A DNA stretch of 64,000 nt from assembly GCA_951813075.1 (NCBI GenBank), contig OX638343.1:124001-188000 (forward strand). The letters run 5' to 3'. Numbering within the stretch: the first letter of the stretch is position 1; every line of letters begins with the position of its first letter. This DNA comes from Arenicellales bacterium. GTDB lineage: Bacteria; Pseudomonadota; Gammaproteobacteria; Arenicellales; JAJDZL01. Positions 1 to 12,940 of the stretch are shown here, piece after piece. A model generated the notes under the pieces. It ran no database searches, was not told the DNA's origin, and was given only the letters and a program-made list of their open reading frames with translations. The translations under genes were made by a program, and so were the position numbers.

Positions 1-1
1 G

Positions 2-1459
2 ACCGCGATTGATGCGATCTCTGACTTGGCACAACGAGCTGGCAAACCCGCTTGGGATTGGCAGCCGCCGGAAACCGACCAGACACTTAAAGATCAGATT
101 CAGATGCTCGCACGAACTCCACTTGAGCAGGCGTACGACATCGCCGACAAGCAAACACGGCAGGAAAAGCTTTCAAGTATTCGGTCGGAAATCGCCGAGA
201 AGATCGCAGCCCAGAGCGAATTGGAGGATGATCAGGTCACGACAGTCAAAGAGACTCTTAAAAATCTTGAGTCTGAAATTGTTCGAGGCAGAATTCTCAA
301 CGGTCAGCCCCGAATCGATGGTCGTGATTTAAACACGGTGCGTCCGATCGATATCCAAACACGGGTTTTCCCGCGTACTCACGGCTCTGCTGTATTCACG
401 CGGGGTGAGACTCAGGCGCTGGTGATTACGACGCTGGGCACTGAACGGGATGCTCAAATTATTGATGCCTTGGAGGGTGAGCATCGCGACCCGTTTCTGC
501 TGCACTACAATTTTCCGCCATTTTGTGTCGGCGAGACAGGACGAATCGGTTCGCCCAAACGTCGTGAGATTGGCCACGGCCGACTGGCAAAACGCGCGAT
601 TGGCGCGGTTCTTCCAGAACGCGATGATTGCCCTTATGTCATTCGTGTTGTTTCGGAGATCACCGAGTCAAACGGGTCCAGTTCCATGGCAACCGTATGT
701 GGGACAAGTCTTTCGCTTATGGATGCCGGTGTGAAAATATCGGCGCCTGTTTCCGGCGTGGCAATGGGATTGATCAAGGACGGCTCGAATTTCAAGATTC
801 TTACTGACATTCTCGGCGACGAGGACCATCTGGGAGATATGGATTTCAAGGTGGCCGGAACCGAAGAAGGCATCACCGCTTTGCAAATGGATATCAAGAT
901 TGAGGGAATCACTGAGGATATCATGCGTGAGGCATTGGACCGGGCGAGAGAAGCCAGGTTACACGTGTTGGGTGAGATGGAAAAAGTATTACCCGCCGCG
1001 CGTCAGGAAATGTCCGAGTTCGCCCCACGTATCATCACGATGAAGATCAGTCCCAGCAAAATTCGCGATGTGATCGGCAAGGGTGGTGCCACCATCCGCT
1101 CGCTTTCGGAGGAATCTGGCGCAACCATTGACATTTCTGATGATGGTGTCGTGATGATCGCCTCGGTGGACAAATCCGGTGGTGAAATGGCGAAGGAGCG
1201 AATCAAACAGATCACCTCTGACGTCGAAGTCGGGAAAATCTATGCGGGAACAGTCGTCAAGCTGATGGATTTCGGCGCATTTGTCAATATTCTTCCCGGC
1301 CGCGATGGGCTGGTTCATATCTCGCAAATCTCTCAAAGCAGAGTCAATCAGGTTTCCGATGTCCTCACGGAGGGCGATGAAGTCAAGGTCAAAGTGCTTG
1401 AAGTCGACAAACAGAATCGAATTCGTTTGAGCATGAAAGCGATCGAGGTAGCTGCCTGA
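2..1459 (+). CDS. pnp: Polyribonucleotide nucleotidyltransferase, 5' end cut off by the window
   Basis: 3'-to-5' phosphorolytic exoribonuclease of mRNA decay. The reading frame is open from the first bases, so the gene enters from outside; about 485 residues are present against about 700 in the family. Visible are the second RNase PH-like domain (roughly residues 90-310 of this fragment), then a KH domain with the GxxG loop in [15 protein letters not shown], then an S1 domain ([24 protein letters not shown]). The protein ends just after S1, as in E. coli. No in-window start should be used: the TTG at 26 is internal. A 28-base gap leads to dtd on the same strand. Confidence 0.97.
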   Translation, partial: TAIDAISDLAQRAGKPAWDWQPPETDQTLKDQIQMLARTPLEQAYDIADKQTRQEKLSSIRSEIAEKIAAQSELEDDQVTTVKETLKNLESEIVRGRILNGQPRIDGRDLNTVRPIDIQTRVFPRTHGSAVFTRGETQALVITTLGTERDAQIIDALEGEHRDPFLLHYNFPPFCVGETGRIGSPKRREIGHGRLAKRAIGAVLPERDDCPYVIRVVSEITESNGSSSMATVCGTSLSLMDAGVKISAPVSGVAMGLIKDGSNFKILTDILGDEDHLGDMDFKVAGTEEGITALQMDIKIEGITEDIMREALDRAREARLHVLGEMEKVLPAARQEMSEFAPRIITMKISPSKIRDVIGKGGATIRSLSEESGATIDISDDGVVMIASVDKSGGEMAKERIKQITSDVEVGKIYAGTVVKLMDFGAFVNILPGRDGLVHISQISQSRVNQVSDVLTEGDEVKVKVLEVDKQNRIRLSMKAIEVAA

Positions 1460-1487
1460 TCAACGGTATCCCAGTTGCGACAATCGA

Positions 1488-1937
1488 ATGAGAGTGCTGG
1501 TACAACGAGTGCTCGGCGCTTCGGTTGACATATCCGGTGTAACAGTAGGTGAGATAGACAAGGGGCTTTTGTTATTTGCCGGATTTACCCATGGCGATAA
1601 TTCAGGTATCGTCCGGGAACTCGCAAACAAGGTTATCAATCTGAGAATATTCGAAGACGCTGAACGGCGTCTTCAATACTCTGTCCTTGATTCAGGTGGC
1701 GCGATCCTGGCTGTCCCTCAGTTTACACTCTATGCGTTGACAAATCGCGGTCGTCGACCCGATTTCACTCAGGCTCTGGATCCACACAGTGCGAGCGAAT
1801 TGTTTGACCAGCTCACTGAAATGCTCGACGAGTTACTGGGCGTTCCAGTCGCAAGAGGGAAATTCGGGGCTGATATGAAAGTTTCGCTTGTCAACGATGG
1901 TCCGTTCACTATTGCGTTGCAACGAGACCCCGATTAG
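1488..1937 (+). CDS. dtd: D-aminoacyl-tRNA deacylase
   Basis: Hydrolyses D-aminoacyl-tRNAs, a chiral proofreading step in the cytoplasm. At 149 residues it has the usual length, begins MRVLVQRVLGASV as in the family, and carries both signature segments: QFTLYA near residue 80 and NDGPFT near residue 139. The first motif, normally SQxTL, reads PQFTL, so the conserved serine is a proline; the second is the normal NxGPxT type. It follows pnp closely and may share its transcript. It converges with the dihydroorotase gene with only 37 bases between the stops. Identification is firm; the effect of the Ser-to-Pro change is unknown. Confidence 0.93.
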   Translation: MRVLVQRVLGASVDISGVTVGEIDKGLLLFAGFTHGDNSGIVRELANKVINLRIFEDAERRLQYSVLDSGGAILAVPQFTLYALTNRGRRPDFTQALDPHSASELFDQLTEMLDELLGVPVARGKFGADMKVSLVNDGPFTIALQRDPD

Positions 1938-1974
1938 CAGCTGCGGGAATTGTCGCCATCACTAAAAGTTGCGC

Positions 1975-3300
1975 TCAATCATACCGGACTGGCGAACCTC
2001 TCACTTCCTCTTGAATTTTATTGTCCGCGAACGCGATTTTCCCACCGACGATCGTCCACAATGGCCAGCCCGTGAGTTTTCTTCCTCGAAATTGGCTCCA
2101 ACTGACCTTGGTGAACATGTCCTCATCGCGAACGGTTTTGTAGGAATTTACGTCAACGATTGCAAAGTCAGCATCAAAACCTTGTTCCAGTCGTCCTTTA
2201 CCAGTCATTCCATAGATTTCCGCTGGTCCCCAGCAGAGCCATTTCAGTAGTTGTTTAAGGGTGCATTGGTCGTTTTTCCAGGCGGTCAGCATCATTGGCA
2301 GGGATGTTTCCACCCCTGGCATACCGGAAGGGCTTTCCGGATATGCTTTGGCTTTCTCTGATTTCGTGTGCGGTGCGTGATCTGTCGCGATAAAGTCGAT
2401 CGTACCGTCTTTCAGTCCCTCCCACAACGCTTGTTGATCACGAATTGTTCGCAGAGGGGGATTCATCTGCGCGAAACTGCCCAGGTGCGCATAGTCGTTC
2501 TCGGTCAGAAACAGGTGGTTTGGCGTGCATTCAACGGTAATCAGATCGGTCTTGTTGTCTCTCAGATAGTCAACTTCCACCGCAGACGTAAGGTGCAGGA
2601 TATGGAGGCGGCGGTTGAACTTTTTGGAGAGTCTGACCGCTCTTTTGGTCGCGATCAGTGCTGATTGGTCGTCACGAATCTGCGAGTGGACAGCCACGTC
2701 ATCAACTTTTTTGCCATCACCGAGAAACGATTGCATCCGCGCGCGCAATCGTTCTTCATCTTCCGCATGCACTGCAATCAGACGCGACCCATTGGCAAAT
2801 ATGTTCTCCAGGTCATCGTCACTGTGCACCAGCAGTGTACCGGTGCTTGATCCCATGAATATCTTGATTCCGCAGACCGGTCCGGCCGAATTGATATGCT
2901 CTAGATTATTTGGAGTGGCACCGATGAAAAACCCGTAGTTGGCAACAGAACATTCTGCGGCACGCGCCAGTTTTTTATCCAACTCCTGCTGGTTGATGGT
3001 TGGCGGATGTGTATTGGGCATCTCGAGGAAACTCGTCACACCGCCCCGAACAGCCGCGCGAGAACCGCTGGCAAGATCTTCCTTGTGTGTATTGCCCGGA
3101 TCGCGAAAGTGAACCTGAGCGTCGATCACCCCCGGCAGGACGACCAACCCGCGCGCGGATATTTCGGTTTTGCCTGTCAGTTCCAGAGACGGCCCAATTG
3201 AATCGATGCGTCCATTCCTGCAGGCAATGTCCGCCTTGCGGACGGTGCCGTCCGATGCGGCGACCCATCCATCTCGAACGATCAGTTCACAATCTGGCAA
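1975..3300 (-). CDS. pyrC: Dihydroorotase, class I type
   Basis: Amidohydrolase that cyclises carbamoyl-aspartate to dihydroorotate in pyrimidine synthesis. At 441 residues it is the long class I form. Motifs in order: the metal site IDAQVHFRDPG with THKED, near residue 60 (Gln replaces the first His, as in a known branch of this family); the lysine of GIKIFMGSSTG; HILHLTSAVE; NPPLR; and the metal aspartate in FIATDHAPH. The C-terminal part GRLEQGFDADFAIVD is typical. It lies downstream of dksA on the minus strand, 150 bases away. Allantoinase or hydantoinase is the main alternative, but MPNTHPPT and NPPLR favour dihydroorotase. Confidence 0.88.
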   Translation of the reverse strand: MPDCELIVRDGWVAASDGTVRKADIACRNGRIDSIGPSLELTGKTEISARGLVVLPGVIDAQVHFRDPGNTHKEDLASGSRAAVRGGVTSFLEMPNTHPPTINQQELDKKLARAAECSVANYGFFIGATPNNLEHINSAGPVCGIKIFMGSSTGTLLVHSDDDLENIFANGSRLIAVHAEDEERLRARMQSFLGDGKKVDDVAVHSQIRDDQSALIATKRAVRLSKKFNRRLHILHLTSAVEVDYLRDNKTDLITVECTPNHLFLTENDYAHLGSFAQMNPPLRTIRDQQALWEGLKDGTIDFIATDHAPHTKSEKAKAYPESPSGMPGVETSLPMMLTAWKNDQCTLKQLLKWLCWGPAEIYGMTGKGRLEQGFDADFAIVDVNSYKTVRDEDMFTKVSWSQFRGRKLTGWPLWTIVGGKIAFADNKIQEEVRGSPVRYD

Positions 3301-3452
3301 GTGAATTTATCCGGCAGTTGTCAATATGGTCGACTGGGCAAAAGCGCTTGCCACAATGGCAATTGGACGCCGTTGTCCACGTTTGCACTCAGATCCTTCT
3401 GGAATCCTTGGCTAGAACATCTGAGATTATCTTTCGCATCGAAACATGTGGC

Positions 3453-3920
3453 TCAGTGTTGTCGACGTTCTTTAATCTCATCGAGCATTTTACAGTCCAG
3501 ACAGAGCGTTGCTGTCGGTCGTGCCTCCAGTCGACCCAATCCGATTTCCACGCCGCATGTTTCGCAGAAACCGTATCCGCCGGTTTCGAGTCTTACAATA
3601 GACTCATCAATTTTCCGAATCAGTCGTCGCTCGCGGTCGCGATTACGAAGTTCAATCGACATGTCAGTTTCCTGACTGGCCCGATCAATTTGATCTGGAT
3701 GGTTGATAGTTTCGTCTTGCAAATTGACGACAGTACGAGACGATTCTCCCAGCAGTTCCTGTTTCCAGGACATGAGAATTTTCAAGAAATGCTCGCGCTG
3801 TTTCTCATTCATGTACTTTTCGTTGGTTTTCGCCTGGTACGATTCAAAGTTCAGTGATTTTGCGATAGTTTCCAAGATTGAAGTTGCACCCACAATTATG
3901 GTAAAATTTAAAGAACCCAA
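3453..3920 (-). CDS. dksA: RNA polymerase-binding transcription factor DksA
   Basis: Binds the RNA polymerase secondary channel and works with ppGpp in the stringent response. The 155-residue product aligns along its whole length with E. coli DksA: a helix-rich N-terminus, the coiled-coil region including DRASQETDMSIELRNRDR with the DxxDxA tip, and a C-terminal zinc finger CETCGVEIG ... CLDCK. The start is uncertain: the frame opens with TTG preceded by GGAAG, and a GTG ten codons in is a second choice. No ATG precedes the conserved EKYMNEKQ segment, so a non-ATG start is needed. It is divergent from the glutathione transferase gene. Confidence 0.93.
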   Translation of the reverse strand: MGSLNFTIIVGATSILETIAKSLNFESYQAKTNEKYMNEKQREHFLKILMSWKQELLGESSRTVVNLQDETINHPDQIDRASQETDMSIELRNRDRERRLIRKIDESIVRLETGGYGFCETCGVEIGLGRLEARPTATLCLDCKMLDEIKERRQH

Positions 3921-4057
3921 ATGCTTCCATTTCTCATTCGGACAGCAAGCTTGAAAAACGGCTTATATACCATATTAGCCAAAGAATTTCAAAGGAAAAT
4001 TGGCGCCCGCTGATTATCCCAATCCAACTTCTCTCTACAATTAGTGAGTAATTTTAT

Positions 4058-4663
4058 ATGCTTAAACTGCGCTATTCCACCACATCACCATTTGTTCGCA
4101 AAGTATCCGTGACGGTTCACGAGTGTGGACTTGACAATCAAGTCGAACGTCAGAAGACGAATCCTTGGGCTGCGGATACTGATCTCCCAAGAACCAACCC
4201 GCTCGGCAAAGTACCGGCTCTCATCACGGAAAACGGGGAAGTCCTTTATGACTCACCGGTAATCTGCGAATTTCTGGACAGTCTGTGCTCAACCCCGAGA
4301 TTGTTTCCGCACAGCGGAAATGAACGCTGGACTGCTTTGCGACAGCAGGCGATCGGGGATGGAATTCTGGACGCTGCAATTGGTCGTCTCCTGGAAGGGC
4401 GCAGAGAGCCGCAACTCCAGTCACAGGCGGTGATCGAACGGTTTGCCAAAGCAGTTGAACGTTCGCTGGATGAATTGGAAGACAGAGTTGATGATCTTGC
4501 AGATGGTTTTACGATAGGGCAGATTACAGTCGCAATCGCGCTGGAGTATCTGGATTTTCGATTTCCCGCGGATGACTGGCGTGCCGGTCGGCCTGGACTG
4601 GCAAAATGGCACGAATCGGTTTCATCGCGTCCTTCGCTGAAACAGACCGTTCCTTACGAATGA
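4058..4663 (+). CDS. Glutathione S-transferase family protein, YibF-like
   Basis: Two-domain glutathione transferase fold: an N-terminal thioredoxin-like domain (residues 1-75, with SPFVRKVSVTVHE, the cis-proline segment GKVPAL and the glutathione-binding DSPVICEFLD) and an all-helical C-terminal domain. Length (201) and sequence run closely with E. coli YibF, including GDGILDA and the terminal segment. The substrate is not known for that group. It stands alone between dksA (divergent) and smc. SspA was considered because SspA also has this fold, but the motif details fit YibF better. Confidence 0.85.
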   Translation: MLKLRYSTTSPFVRKVSVTVHECGLDNQVERQKTNPWAADTDLPRTNPLGKVPALITENGEVLYDSPVICEFLDSLCSTPRLFPHSGNERWTALRQQAIGDGILDAAIGRLLEGRREPQLQSQAVIERFAKAVERSLDELEDRVDDLADGFTIGQITVAIALEYLDFRFPADDWRAGRPGLAKWHESVSSRPSLKQTVPYE

Positions 4664-4775
4664 ACGAGTTTCAGAATTTAATTACCGATCAGATTCATTT
4701 TTAGCATATTAAATTTGGTCGTCCTCTGACCGAGGCTAACCAACCACCCAGTCGACTGTGAGTAGGAACTGACCC

Positions 4776-7700
4776 GTGCAGCTAAAGCAAATCAAAATAT
4801 CCGGATTCAAGTCATTCGCTGATCCGGTTACCTTTCACATGCCAGGAAAGGTAGCTGGTATTGTTGGTCCGAATGGTTCGGGGAAATCCAATGTAATTGA
4901 CGCAATGCGCTGGGTTGTCGGAGAGTCATCCGCGAAAAGCCTGCGTGGCGAGACACTGGATGACGTGATCTTCAACGGTTCAGAGCGACGCAAACCAGCA
5001 GCCAGGGCGAATGTGGAACTTTTGTTCGATAACTCGCAAAATCGCTGTCCCGCACAGTGGACGAAGTATGCGGAGATTTCCGTTCGTCGAACGGTGACTC
5101 GCGATGGAATTTCCGAATACTTCATAAACAACACCCATACCCGACGACGCGACGTCAAGGAACTGTTTCTTGGAACGGGCTTTGGTGCCAGATCCTACTC
5201 AATTATCGAGCAGGGGATGATCAGCCGGATTGTGGAAGGCAAACCCGAGGAGCTCAGTTCCTTTATAGAAGAAGCCTCCGGTGTTTCCAGATTCAGAGAG
5301 AAGCGTCATGAGACACTTCTCAAGCTGAACCGGACTCAGGAGAATATGGAACGGCTTGATGACATGCGCTCCGAGGTGGAATCCAGAGTGCGTCAGCTCA
5401 AGTACCAGGCGGACCAAGCAAAGCGCTACACCAAAATGAAAGAAAACGCAGATCAACTTCGTGCGAGTTTGTTGGCGTTTGAATGGCGCCGACTGCAGCA
5501 ACGCATTGATCAGGCTGAGTCCATCATCTCGCAACTCGACATCGAGAGAAATAAAAGACTCGCACAGGTAAGGTCGGCCGAGGCTGATCAGGAAAATGCC
5601 AGGAAAGGACAGCTCGAATTGCAGGCGAAACTCAACTCGCTGCAGATGGACCACTATCGTGTCAACGCCGAAATAGCCAATCTTGATCGACAGATCAAGG
5701 AGAGCAGTGAGGAATTCGAACGGGACCAGACGAATCTGTCGAAACTACGGATCGAATCAGCTGAGCTCGAAAAATCCATTGCTGAATTGGAAGATAGGGA
5801 GCGAAGCGCAGTTGAAGGATCTGATCGACTGCAGATGTTGCTTCGCGAGGCTACAGAAGACCTGCACTTGAAGTCGCAGATGATGAACGAGGTTTCATCG
5901 AAATATGCACTTACCCAAAGTGAGTCGGAGAGTGTTGACAAAGCCTTGATTGAGGCGATACGTCGTCGCGAATCCGTACTCGCTGGTGTTGTCGAAGTGC
6001 GGCGTCGGTTGACTGATGCGGAAAGTCATCAGAAATCGCTTGAGGCGGAATTGGCTCAGCTAGCCTCACAGAACGAGACAGACCCAAGCGAGCCGCTGCA
6101 AGCGCGAATCGAGGAGTTGACGGATACGAGTGAGAGTCTGAACCGGGAAATCCAAGGGTTGGAAAGTGGTCTGATAAGAAAGCGAGCCGAATACGATCAT
6201 CTTATCGATGAACTGGATGTACTCCGCGATAGTTCTCAGGAAGCGCAGGTCCGACTGAAAACTCTGCAACGGAGCCTGCAGGAGGCGCAATCGACCGAAG
6301 CGATCGAAGCATGGCTGGCGGACAATGGCTTGGATAAGGCACCGGCGCTGTCATCTCAGGTTGAGGTGGAAGAAGGCTGGGAACGGGCGCTTGATCGAGT
6401 GATGGGAGACAGGATGAGTGCGGTTGTCGTGAGCGATACCGAACAACTGGCACGTGAATCAGACAATAAGCCGGTAAACGCAAGCATCTATTTTGTGCAG
6501 GCTGCACAAATTGAGGCGCAGACTAACGGTTCATTGCCTTTTCTGGCACAGTATGTCAAGAGCAAGGATCAAGTGGTCGAGAGTATGCTTGGCGGTGTCT
6601 ATGCGGTGGATGATCTTGAGCAGGCGCTGGCTTTGCGATCCCGGCTGAACACGACAGAAAGCATCGTAACACCTCAGGGAGCGCTAATCGGACCTAACTG
6701 GTATTCACCAGTAGCTGGAAATGGCGCACAAGCGGGCGTAATGGAAACATCTCGTATGATTCAAAAATTTGAGGCTCTGGTCAAGCGCAATGAGCTTCAT
6801 CAGCAAACGAAGCGCCAACAAGTCGAAAATACCAGAAAGGCGATTGCTGAATTGGAATCTACCATCACGCATCTGCGCCGGAAATTTACAGAAAACACGG
6901 CACAGATCAACTCTGCCAGTGGCGAACTGGGGGAAATCCGGACCAGTCGAATCAGATCAACTGAAATTCGGGTTCAGTTGCAATCGCAGATCGAGCAATT
7001 GAAGCACAATGCAGTCAGGTTGCAAACCGAACAGCAGGAGCTGCAGCGTCAGGCTGGCATTGAATCCAACACCTGCGACGAAATCGAGCGTCAGAAATCG
7101 ACCAAACTTCAGCAACTCAGACAGGCGCAGACAGAACTGAAAGAGCTTCAGGATGCTGTCAACAACGCTTTGGCACGCAAGCACCGAATTGAACTTGATG
7201 CACAGAAATTTGATTCCGATCGGGAACTGGTTCGTACATCCATTGCAGATCACAAGCAACGTTTGAATAGTACTGTAGTCGAGATGCAAGAAATTGAGAC
7301 ACGACTTTCCAACCGTAATGATCCGGTCGGGCCGCTCAAAGCCAGGTTGGAGGAGTATCTCGTCGAAAGTCGGCATTGCGAGGCGAAACTATCAGAAGCC
7401 CGCGATACTGCGCAAGCGACAGAAACCAATTACCGAAAACTGGACCAGACGCGATTGCAGCATCAACTGTCGGTGGAAGAAGTGAACGCCAGAATTCAGG
7501 ATGTCAAGGTCGAAAATTCCGGGCTGAGTGCGCAAGTTGCAGAAATCAGACAGAAATTAGAGGATTTGGAGTCGACACCGGAACAGGAACTGGACCGACT
7601 GGATGACGAATTCGACGCACAGGCGAATCAGATCAGATTGGACCGGTTACTTCGGAGGATTGATAGCGTTGGCGGTGTCAACCTGATCGCTGTCAAACAG

Positions 7701-8278
7701 TATGAAGAGGAGTTGCAACGCAAAGAATACATGGACAGCCAGTACGATGATCTGAGTAGGGCTGTGGAAACACTTCGCGCGACAATCCAGAAAATTGATC
7801 ACGAATCTCGAGAACAATACACCGAAATGTTCAACTCGGTGAATTCAGAATTCCAACGAATGCTGCCTTTGTTATTCGGAGGCGGTAGCGGTCATCTTGA
7901 ATTGATAGGTGAATACCCCGAAAACGCCGGATTGCGAGTCTTCGCTCGGCCGAAAGGCAAACGTATCCATAATATCCAGTCGTTGTCTGGTGGGGAGAAA
8001 GCGTTGACCGCAGTTGCACTGATACTGGCATTTTTCAGGATCAATCCTTCTCCTGTCTGTCTGCTCGATGAAATAGACGCACCCCTTGACGATGAGAACA
8101 TTTTTCGGCTGTGCAACAGTTTGCGCGACCTGGCAGACTCCACTCAACTGATCTTGATTACACACAACAAAATTACCATGGAATCAGTTGATTCGCTGAT
8201 TGGTGTGACAATGCCCGAACCGAATGTTTCAAGAATTCTTTCCGTAGACCTACAGGAAGCCCAGGAGTTTGTCGCATA

Positions 8279-8279
<1 letters not shown>
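4776..8279 (+). CDS. smc: Chromosome partition protein Smc
   Basis: Condensin ATPase that compacts and separates chromosomes; it is used instead of MukB in many gammaproteobacteria. The 1167 residues show Walker A GPNGSGKSN at 31-39, a Q-loop region, two long coiled coils rich in Q, E, K and R, a hinge at about 505-650 (EGWERALDRVMGDR, then a glycine-rich segment near YSPVAGNGAQAG), and a C-terminal head with signature LSGGEKALTAVAL near 1069 and Walker B CLLDEIDAPLDD near 1095. The GTG start is preceded by AGGAA. Its TAA overlaps the next ATG (TAATG), so it is translationally coupled to zipA. Confidence 0.97.
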
Positions 8280-12072
<3,793 letters not shown>

Positions 12073-12230
12073 CCGCGACAGGCTCGCTTTTATGTTTTCA
12101 TTTTATGGAAATGTTCCAATTGTCAAGTTGGATTTGCTTATAATCCTGAATGAAAAATTGGCAAAATTGCCTTGAAAATCGCTTCCACACTAGATCGTGA
12201 TACGAAGCAGTTTATGCGGGAGATATATCT

Positions 12231-12671
12231 ATGGCTCAGAAGATCGCCTCCCCTTTCGGGGGATATTACATTTATCCGGACGACCCAAACAATCTGTTTC
12301 AACAGTTACTCGGTGTTAAATCTGGTTCAACCCAGGAAACCAGTAGCGAACTTACCCCGCCGGTTGATATTTTTGAGGATGATGCTGCGTTCTATGCAAG
12401 CATCGAGATGCCCGGCGTAGACAAGAATGAAATCAAAATCGCCTGCACTGAAGGTGCGCTGACGGTCAATGCGAGTGTCGACCGGCCCAGCAAGGGTGAA
12501 GGCCACTGGGTGCAGCATGAGCGCAGAATAGGTACTTATGTGCGCAGTATCCGCTTTCGTTCCGCAATTGAAACCGACAATATTTCGGCTAAATATGAAA
12601 ATGGTGTTCTACAGCTGACTGTACCGAAAAGATCGACTGAACAGAAATCAATATCTATCAGCGTTGACTGA
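12231..12671 (+). CDS. Small heat-shock protein, Hsp20/IbpA family
   Basis: ATP-independent holdase that keeps unfolding proteins soluble. The 146 residues contain an alpha-crystallin domain at about 48-140 (PPVDIFEDDAAFYASIEMPG, then IGTYVRSIRF and the ENGVLQLTVPK strand). The C-terminal I-x-I type motif is seen as ISIS. A CTTGAAA sequence at 12171-12177, identical to a sigma-32 -35 element, lies upstream but no convincing -10 partner follows, so heat-shock control is only suspected. A strong hairpin lies just downstream. It is a single-gene unit between ligA and acnA. Confidence 0.92.
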   Translation: MAQKIASPFGGYYIYPDDPNNLFQQLLGVKSGSTQETSSELTPPVDIFEDDAAFYASIEMPGVDKNEIKIACTEGALTVNASVDRPSKGEGHWVQHERRIGTYVRSIRFRSAIETDNISAKYENGVLQLTVPKRSTEQKSISISVD

Positions 12672-12697
12672 AGAACTGACCGACAACCATATTCTGG

Positions 12698-12725
12698 CCG
12701 TGTTTCGGGAGCGCCCGAAACACGG
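12698..12725 (+). terminator. Perfect 12-bp hairpin downstream of the hsp20 gene
   Basis: Arms CCGTGTTTCGGG and CCCGAAACACGG pair fully around a four-base AGCG loop, 27 bases after the hsp20 stop. There is no U-run behind it, so it may end transcription only partially or protect the mRNA 3' end. Confidence 0.5.
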
Positions 12726-12940
12726 GTTGACAGACGCACTCGAAATTATTCGATTTCGGACAATATTGTCCGAAGTGATCTGTAAACTTGCCACTCCATT
12801 CCTACAATTAGCTCTTCGAGTCAGGGTTCTAATTCAAACTGAGGTTCGGTTTGGCAGTCCGAATTTCGCTCGCCACCCAAAGAAGCCAGCGCGCAAATTC
12901 GTCACTATTCATTTCTAAAGATATAGGAACTCAACTTTTC

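Noticed and set aside
329-577. Minus-strand and alternative-frame reading frames inside pnp, smc, acnA and other core genes
   Set aside because: They lie fully inside strongly conserved genes, have no family resemblance and arise from codon bias on the other strand.
4058-4663. Stringent starvation protein SspA
   Set aside because: Same fold and common beside other stringent-response genes, but the motifs and length match YibF-type transferases and no sspB is adjacent.
12116-12144. TTGTCA/TATAAT promoter before hsp20
   Set aside because: The two hexamers are only 13 bases apart, too close for a sigma-70 promoter; the TATAAT alone is not sufficient evidence.
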